Part shown: positions 57,145 through 64,000 of the stretch, piece by piece | Layout of the letters: every line of letters begins with the position of its first letter | Numbering within the stretch: position 1 is the stretch's first letter | Assembly (NCBI GenBank): GCA_054601695.1 | Contig: BAAHQB010000121.1 | Coordinates: 372,001 to 436,000 of the forward strand | Origin: Amorphochlora amoebiformis | Taxonomy: Eukaryota > Cercozoa > Chlorarachniophyceae | Length of the DNA: 64,000 bases | Direction of reading: 5' to 3' | Translations under genes and position numbers: made by a program | Notes under the pieces: model-generated | What the model saw: only the letters and a program-made list of their open reading frames with translations | Databases searched by the model: none | What the model was told of the DNA's origin: nothing

Positions 57145-57362
57145 CATATATGTATGTGTGTATATATGTGTATCTAATATTTATATATATATATGCTTAT
57201 ATATTTATATATATATATATGAACGTATAAATATAGAAGTATTCATGTAAGTATCTACTTTTATATACCACACGTATATACCACACGTATCCACCATCTA
57301 CATAAGTAGAGCATGTTTATTGAAAACTTGAAGTTTACAAATGATTCAAGTACCTGACGAAG
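55639..57362. other. Spacer with CTAG words and (TA)n
   Basis: 55625-56210 is complex with CTAG at 55631, 55636, 55640, 56034 and 56079, interrupted by (TA)n at 55835-55900. From 56210 to 57240 it is (TA)n and (CA)n. 57240-57362 is complex and probably holds the 3' UTR of the minus-strand basic protein. No gene seen. Confidence 0.45.
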
Positions 57363-57545
57363 TTAGCGCATGGCTTTTATCCTATTTCTGCGTTTTTTCT
57401 TGGAGAAGGCCTTCTTTCTCTTCTCCCCCATTTTCTCGGCCATCTGCTCCGCGCGTTTAGCTTTGCGGGCCTAAAAAAGAGGATTTGGAATTATACATAC
57501 AACAACACACACGCACACACATAGACACATATATACATACATATG

Positions 57546-57585
<40 letters not shown>

Positions 57586-57838
57586 ATATATATATATATT
57601 TATATATATATATATATATATATGTATTTATGTATATATATGTATATATATATATGTGTGTGTACATAAATTTATTTATATCAAACCTATTTATAACTAC
57701 GTCCCATATATATATATATATACATACATATATATATATATAATATATATTTAAATATATTACATATACATATATGTACATATATATATGAATACATACA
57801 CATATATTTATAAATACGCATGTATATAAATTTATTAC

Positions 57839-57889
<51 letters not shown>

Positions 57890-57899
57890 TATTATACAC

Positions 57900-57931
<32 letters not shown>

Positions 57932-58045
57932 TATATTACACATATGTATAATACATTTATTGAATACATATATTATCTATATATATATATATATATATAT
58001 ATCCTACATTTATACATTGACTATACACATGTGTATAATATACCC

Positions 58046-58086
<41 letters not shown>

Positions 58087-58918
58087 CATATATATATATA
58101 TATATACATATATATAGATAAATTGATATACATATACACACATATACATATTATATATATATATATTATATGCATAAATATAAATATATGTATAAATATA
58201 AATACAATATATACATATATACATACACATATACATATATATATATATATACATACATAATATATAATATATGTATGTATATGCGCATATGCGCTTGTGT
58301 GTATTGGAATTAGACACATCTGTGCATCACTGACTGGATCATACGGAAATACAATTGTACCAACAAGGAGAAAACATCACAAGTGACATTACTTTTCTAC
58401 GCTTCTGTTTCCTCATCAAAAATTTCTTCTTCATATCCGTCTGAACGAGGAAAAAAAGAAAAAAATCACACCACATGGCTACGTGGGCTTGTCCCGTCTT
58501 CCATTCATCCCTGGTTACCCTCTCCATCCCCCCTTCTCCTAGCCACTCTAGCCTCTTCCTAATTCCTAGATTACCGTATTCATAGCCTGCTTAAACCCGG
58601 CGACTATAGCATCGTGCAACTTGACACTGTCCTCCCCTTGTGACGGAAGGGCCGCGAATGCGTTCTTGTTCTCGGCGACTGCGTATATTCCAACCCATAA
58701 GGATAAAATCGAGGAAATTCAGCATAAACAGCGGGAAACGTGAAAGGGCGAGTGAGGGGGCGTGTTTTTGTTGCGGAAACGCCGGGAGATGAAGGAAAAG
58801 GCTGGGAAGTCCGCTCACTTCTGCGTTGCTGACGATGGATTTCAGCTTGAGTTTCTTCCTTATCTTTCTTTTCGATATCTTTGATCTCGCTGGAGAGCGA
58901 CTCTAGCAGACTTTCCAT
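57363..58918 (-). CDS. Small, very basic coiled-coil protein (unassigned)
   Basis: Four exons in phase: 58918-58819, 58678-58575, 58440-58393, 57470-57363; 119 residues. The N-terminal 35 residues form a charged helix ([14 protein letters not shown]), the middle ([19 protein letters not shown]) is neutral, and the last 50 residues are nearly all Lys/Arg-rich helix ([14 protein letters not shown], then [10 protein letters not shown] at the end). This looks like a nucleolar ribosome-biogenesis factor or rRNA-binding protein, but I cannot name a family. Acceptors are canonical (TCGTTCAG, TCTTTTTTAG). The first two introns are short and free of TA repeats; the third (58392-57471) is full of them. 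It shares a 288-nt head-to-head spacer with the S10 gene. Confidence 0.65.
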
Positions 58919-59206
58919 ATTTAGTTGGAAAAAGGGCCTCCGTGGGCGCCGGTCGGTGGGGCAGAGTCCACGACTTGACGAGTCGAATCTGGTGCTTGGT
59001 CACTGATAATCTAGCGCAACTTTGCGCAATGTCACGCGTGATATGACGCAATATCACAAAGTGATTCCCCTTGTTTCCAAGCCAACATCGGCGAATATTA
59101 TCATGCCGAAAAGTTCGTAAAATTATCCGTTGAACCGAAAAGCTATATTCGCAAAGTTTTCGCGGGCCTTTGCCAAGCCCGAACGACCCCCACCCAACAC
59201 ACACTC
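58919..59206. promoter_or_regulatory. Head-to-head spacer of the basic-protein and S10 genes
   Basis: 288 nt of complex sequence between two divergent ATGs. Candidate bidirectional promoter; the near-palindromic tgatatgacgcaatatcaca is at about 59039. No known motif claimed. Confidence 0.45.
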
Positions 59207-60431
59207 ATGACCACTGGACCCCGATATGAGGCGTTCCCGCCTGAGCAGCCGTCCGGATCCTCGCATAGACATACCAAGAAGGGCATCGTTGCTTCTGTGC
59301 TAGTGGTAATTTTATTAAATCGAATTCCTAACCCATCCCCTGAGGGAACTAAACCTACACACACCCGCGCAGGGTGTGGTGATTTTCACCGCGATGGCCG
59401 TGTATGGAGGCCGCAACAGTGATCAATCGCTCTCCGCACCATTTGCCTCTACTTCTATGCAATCTCGTTCCCTTGCTGCCGCTGGACGCATGTCCCGCTG
59501 CATGCCGACGGTGGTGTCTGCTTCCAAACCGTTCTCCGTAGGGACGACTGCTCAAGTCCCTGTTTCCGAGCCCGTATCCGCTGACACCCCAGAGAAACTT
59601 AGAATCAAGCTCAAGGTAAACTGATTGCTGAAAAACTGGGATAGCTGCGGGGAGAACCTTAACACGCGCCCATGTATCACGTCCACACACTTGCCCGGAT
59701 CCATTTTGCCGCCGCTCTGTATTCCATTTTCGGCACTGAGACAATATAATTCCATGTCAGATTCTTGCGGTGAACAATATTTCCCCCCCCCTCACATTTA
59801 TCTTTTCCAGTCTTTTTCCAAAGATATGTTACGGGAGGCTGTGGATATGATCCAAACCACTACCTCCTCAACTGGCTCCACCTGCAGGTGCGATTAAATT
59901 AATATGTGAAACGTGTCATAAACATCACACACATACGTATACATAATTGAATTCATTTAGGAGTATAATAAATACTACGAGAGAAAAATAGACCCACCAG
60001 ATAGGAGCTTCGGTTTTATGGCTGACAATTATGTCTTTGCAGTGGTGTAGTCATGCTCCCCACCAGAAGACGTATTTACTGTGTTCTCCGCTCACCACAC
60101 GTTAACAAAGATTCTCGGTAATGCAAACTTATATCCTAATCCCTGCCCAACCCAACCATCGTCCTACTTCGAATATATCCTTAAAAAAAACAATGAGCAA
60201 TGCAACGCTAACATCCTGCCCAACCCAACCATCGTTCTACTTCGAATGTGTCCTTAAAAAAACAATGAGCAATGCAACGCTAACATACTGTTGTTTCGCT
60301 CTCACAGTGAACACTTCGAGATTCGCACGCACCAGCGCCTTCTTGATATCACCGACCTCTCTCCCGAGACCGTCGACGCGCTCATGACGCTAGACCTTCC
60401 CGCGGGTGTCGACGTTAACATTAGGGTGTAA
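59207..60431 (+). CDS. rps10: Ribosomal protein S10, nuclear gene with plastid-type presequence
   Basis: Five exons: 59207-59305, 59373-59615, 59811-59887, 60043-60117, 60308-60431; phases agree and give 205 residues. The C-terminal 95 residues are bacterial-type S10: [79 protein letters not shown]10 sits in the head of the small ribosomal subunit. The first 33 residues (with [12 protein letters not shown]) and the next exon ([13 protein letters not shown]) form one hydrophobic segment at about 26-45 behind a polar start, so an ER signal that is not at the very N-terminus. A Ser/Ala/Arg/Met-rich transit-peptide-like stretch follows ([18 protein letters not shown]). Introns are short (67-195 nt) and free of TA repeats. 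The fourth intron carries a 73-nt tandem duplication. Confidence 0.92.
60143..60288 (+). repeat. 73-nt tandem duplication in S10 intron 4
   Basis: Two copies, 60143-60215 and 60216-60288, beginning ctgcccaacccaaccatcgt and ending gcaatgcaacgctaacat. They differ at about five positions. The second copy runs into ctgttgtttcgctctcacag, the acceptor of the last exon. Confidence 0.9.
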
Positions 60432-61041
60432 ATTGTTCCAGGCCTATGTCGCACGTGAGCAAAGTTTTAAGGAGGGCAAAAAAAAGCTTCAAGAAAGTTA
60501 TAGAGGAAAAAAGGGCAATCTAAGATGTTTAGGTTTTTCGATGTCATTAATTTTTCGAAACCGTTCTCTCAAGCGATCTTCTTCATTACCACCGACAACC
60601 TTCCCACACACACACGCGTCGGAGTCCGCCAGCTGCGATTGTGAATACATATAAGCTCATGTCAATTCATGAAAACTGAGAGTCGATTCAAACCGTAACA
60701 CATTTCGATAATATGTGCATACACGTAAGCCGGCTGATTGTTGAAAATTTGATTGCTCTTTGTCTGGAGTATTACTAGTAAATTAACTTTATCGTTTACT
60801 AGTTTGAAGTTAGTACCAGTTTTGAATAGTTTGAATCTAGTACTTACTAGTTCTAGTAGTTACTAGGTTACTAGGTTAGTCTAGTATACGTTGTACTAGA
60901 TCTGAGATCGATATCCGTTATCGACAAGATCCGAATGCTGAGTATCTATAGAGTATAGCTAGGTATCTAGGTACTATATATTTCCAGTACGTTTTCGTGT
61001 AAAGGTATTAATATTAGTTAAAAACCACACTCAGAAGTATG
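60432..61041. other. Tail-to-tail spacer, strongly CTAG-rich
   Basis: Between the S10 stop and the stop of the MRH-domain gene. From 60768 to 60985 there are about 11 CTAG words in 210 nt, mainly ACTAGT and CTAGGTTA. No (TA)n tract of note and no gene seen. Confidence 0.65.
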
Positions 61042-61305
61042 CTAACTTGCGACTGTGCTAGTGTGCTTTTCCCCCGCATCGGCGCTACTATCTCTAGCAT
61101 CTGGAAAACATGAGATCTCCACCAGCTTTGGCTGGATCGGCTGGAACGTCTGCGTAATATTGAAATTTAGAATATATATCTTATATATATATATATATAT
61201 ATACAATATATATATATATATACATATATATATGTATATGTGCATATGTGTATGTAAAAATTTATTGAAAATTAATAGTGCCAAGGCGGCACTTGCGCAT
61301 TTATA

Positions 61306-61350
<45 letters not shown>

Positions 61351-61725
61351 CCACATACACACACACAAACACACACATACATATATATGTATGTATTATA
61401 TATATATATATTTATATATGTATATATGTATATATATATATGTATGTAAATAGAAATACTATCTTTCTATGTGTAGATATATATACATATATATATATAT
61501 ATATATTATATATGTATAAAATATATTATATATTCAATGAGATATATTACATAGATATATTACATAGATACATATACATATATAATACACAGTAACACAA
61601 TTACCTCACTAACACAAATAAGCGGCGTTGAGACGAGCATCACATACTCACAAGTGGAAGTCTCCTGATATATGTAAATGTGTAATAAAAATATGTATTA
61701 TATATATATAGATATCTATATATAC

Positions 61726-61760
<35 letters not shown>

Positions 61761-61781
61761 ATATAGATGTATATATATGTA

Positions 61782-61819
<38 letters not shown>

Positions 61820-61833
61820 TAGTTATATAGAAC

Positions 61834-61873
<40 letters not shown>

Positions 61874-61994
61874 GTGTATAAAATGCATATATCATATACA
61901 TATATACTTATATATATATGTATATATATATATATGTTATATATACACACACATATAATATATATGTATATATATATGTATAATGTAAATATTT

Positions 61995-62028
<34 letters not shown>

Positions 62029-62150
62029 AATATATATTATATATAGTAGGCCATGACAGTCAAAAGTGGATATCTGCTGATATATACATACAAAAACGCA
62101 CACATATATATATATGTATATATATATATATTCTCCTGATACATATACAA

Positions 62151-62204
<54 letters not shown>

Positions 62205-62577
62205 ATGTATATATACAAATATGTAAAAAAATACCTAAATAGATATATTCACACACGTGCATACGCGGATATGTTTAGGCCACATATACAAATATGTAAA
62301 AAAATATCTAAATAGATATATTTACACACGTGCATGCGCGGATATGTTTAGGCCACTTGGATATTCGCAAGAAACTTATCACACAATGGAATATACATAA
62401 ATGCATTTGTATGTTTAGATATGTGTAATATGTATATATTATATACATATATGCGTGCATTACATATATATATATATATATGTTTATATATTTACATGTA
62501 ATACATTTTTTACGATGTATGTCGAAAAAATATAGGTACAGAAATATGTTAACATACAGGAATACGTATGTGTATTT

Positions 62578-62623
<46 letters not shown>

Positions 62624-63205
62624 GTACAGAAATATGTTAACATACAGGAATACGTATGTGTATTTTACACACATATATATATATATATATATATTACGAT
62701 GTATAATATACATATATATATATATATGATATCTGATTTACATACATATACATATACTCCTTTGTAAATATATATATAATATATATATATACATATATTA
62801 TATATATATATATATTATATATATATATATATATATATTTAAATACATACATATATATAATATATATATACATAGAAGTTGTATACACAAATATAATATA
62901 TAACACGAAAAACATATGCATTTTACATGTGAAATGATTCATATACATTACATGTGAAATGATACTATATATATATATATATATGTATATTATATATATA
63001 GCATTTTGAAACCTATAGAGACAAGACTGCGTATTTATATGTATATATATATATGTGTGTATACATATATATGTATATATATATATATATATGTATAAAT
63101 CTGTATTTATATACCTGTATGGATAGAATGCGAGACTTCCCTATGTCCGCGTCACATATGTACCGAACTTCAACCTCAATATAATGCATATATACATACG
63201 TATAT

Positions 63206-63237
<32 letters not shown>

Positions 63238-63411
63238 TATGTGTGTGTATATATCTACATAACTATAATTCGCACATATTTCTGTTTAGCAACAATTACA
63301 GATGTATACATCATATATGTACATGTACCTCTATATACACATATACATATGTATATATACATACATATATATATATATATATATCAATATATATATATAT
63401 ATATATATATT

Positions 63412-63478
<67 letters not shown>

Positions 63479-63658
63479 GTACTTATGCGCACCCATGTAT
63501 CTTACTTACATCTCTACCCCTACGATTCTTTTCATATTTCTATTGGTCCCAACATAGATGGATGGATAGATTTTGTAATAATGTGTGAGACGTAGAGAAG
63601 AGATACCTTTCTCAATTTTCCTGTGAGGTCGCATGTGGTTCCACCGCTGTACTCTTGA
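61042..63658 (-). CDS. MRH-domain ER lectin, C-terminal part (5' end outside window)
   Basis: Four exons in phase: 63658-63607, 63174-63115, 61664-61605, 61149-61042, ending in TAG; 93 residues visible. The sequence fits the mannose-6-phosphate-receptor homology domain found in OS-9, XTP3-B and glucosidase II beta: [32 protein letters not shown], then [17 protein letters not shown] with the C-x-Y-x5-T-P-x2-C ending typical of the fold. MRH domains bind trimmed N-glycans in ER-associated degradation or glucosidase II. After the domain a 36-residue polar tail ([17 protein letters not shown]) ends the protein, so there is no HDEL-type signal. Which of the three families it belongs to needs the part beyond 64000. 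The acceptor TTGAG at 63175 is unusual. Confidence 0.75.
62040..62145 (-). pseudogene. Two relics of acceptor plus start of exon 61664-61605
   Basis: Real border (minus strand): CATATATCAG then GAGACTTCCACTTGTGAGTA. Relic near 62080-62046: TATATATCAG then CAGATATCCACTTTTGACTG. Relic near 62140-62125: TATGTATCAG then GAGAATATAT. Both lie upstream of the real exon in its intron. Confidence 0.7.
62200..62690. repeat. Two local duplications separated by (TA)n
   Basis: 62212-62283 recurs at 62284-62353 (atacaaatatgtaaaaaaat ... tttaggccac), and 62534-62580 recurs at 62622-62665 (taggtacagaaatatgttaa ... gtatgtgtattt). Both are in the intron between exons 63115 and 61664. Confidence 0.8.
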
Positions 63659-63708
63659 CTGGCGTAACTGTTTGTATATATGTATGTAACTGTATATATT
63701 ATGTGTAC

Positions 63709-63760
<52 letters not shown>

Positions 63761-63790
63761 GCATTTGTGTGTGTATATGTATACATATAA

Positions 63791-63835
<45 letters not shown>

Positions 63836-64000
63836 TGTGTGTGTGTGTATGTGTGTATATGTATGTACACATGTAAATATATGCTGGCATACACACACAA
63901 ACACACACACACACACACACATACATATTTATGATGTATATTTCATGTATGTGTATGTATATATATATATATATATGTTATATATGTATATATATATATA

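Overview
This is nuclear DNA from a eukaryote with very intron-rich genes. Exons of about 15 to 285 nt sit as islands of normal complexity in a sea of (TA)n microsatellite, GA/CT tracts and interstitial TTAGGG/CCCTAA repeats. No ORF longer than about 100 codons outside low-complexity DNA is a whole gene. I rebuilt the genes by finding exon islands, reading GT-AG (twice GC-AG) borders and requiring intron phases to agree at every junction; a few junctions stay open and are flagged. Two bacterial-type ribosomal proteins, L11 and S10, are nuclear here and carry a hydrophobic signal-like N-terminus followed by a transit-peptide-like stretch, as expected for a complex (secondary) plastid. In red-lineage plastids both genes usually stay in the plastid genome, while green-lineage algae tend to have them in the nucleus. 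With the intron density and TTAGGG-type repeats, a chlorarachniophyte-like alga is my best guess (inference, about 50%).

Layout: (1) 111-6555 +, C-terminal end of a VPS13-like lipid-transfer protein; (2) 14718-8001 -, an 11-exon membrane protein resembling a stand-alone voltage-sensor domain; (3) about 14745-23254 +, a J-domain (DnaJ) protein; (4) 24699-27564 +, 3' part of an unrecognised gene; (5) 29035-28205 -, ATG101; (6) 29541-33710 +, plastid-type ribosomal protein L11; (7) 54505-35583 -, a secreted/ER GT61-like glycosyltransferase with more than 20 exons over 19 kb; (8) 55345-55638 +, a doubtful ORF; (9) 58918-57363 -, a small very basic protein; (10) 59207-60431 +, plastid-type ribosomal protein S10; (11) 63658-61042 -, the C-terminal MRH lectin domain of an ER quality-control type protein, continuing beyond the right edge. 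Apart from gene 4, strands alternate, giving head-to-head promoters and tail-to-tail spacers.

Three observations stand out. First, many long introns contain decayed copies of the edge of the neighbouring exon (splice site plus about 15-50 nt of exon), singly or as arrays of up to 11 copies separated by variable (TA)n. Copies of a 3' splice site lie upstream of the real exon and copies of a 5' splice site lie downstream. Second, five introns have CCCTAA repeats, in the sense orientation of the gene, placed directly before the 3' splice site, where they look like ready-made branch-point and polypyrimidine arrays. Third, the tail-to-tail spacers share an unusual density of CTAG/ACTAGT and lack the TA repeats.

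Functionally the genes are an ordinary eukaryotic mix: secretory pathway (GT61-like enzyme, MRH lectin), autophagy and lipid traffic (ATG101, VPS13), a chaperone, an ion-conductance type protein and plastid translation (L11, S10). I see no operon-like logic.
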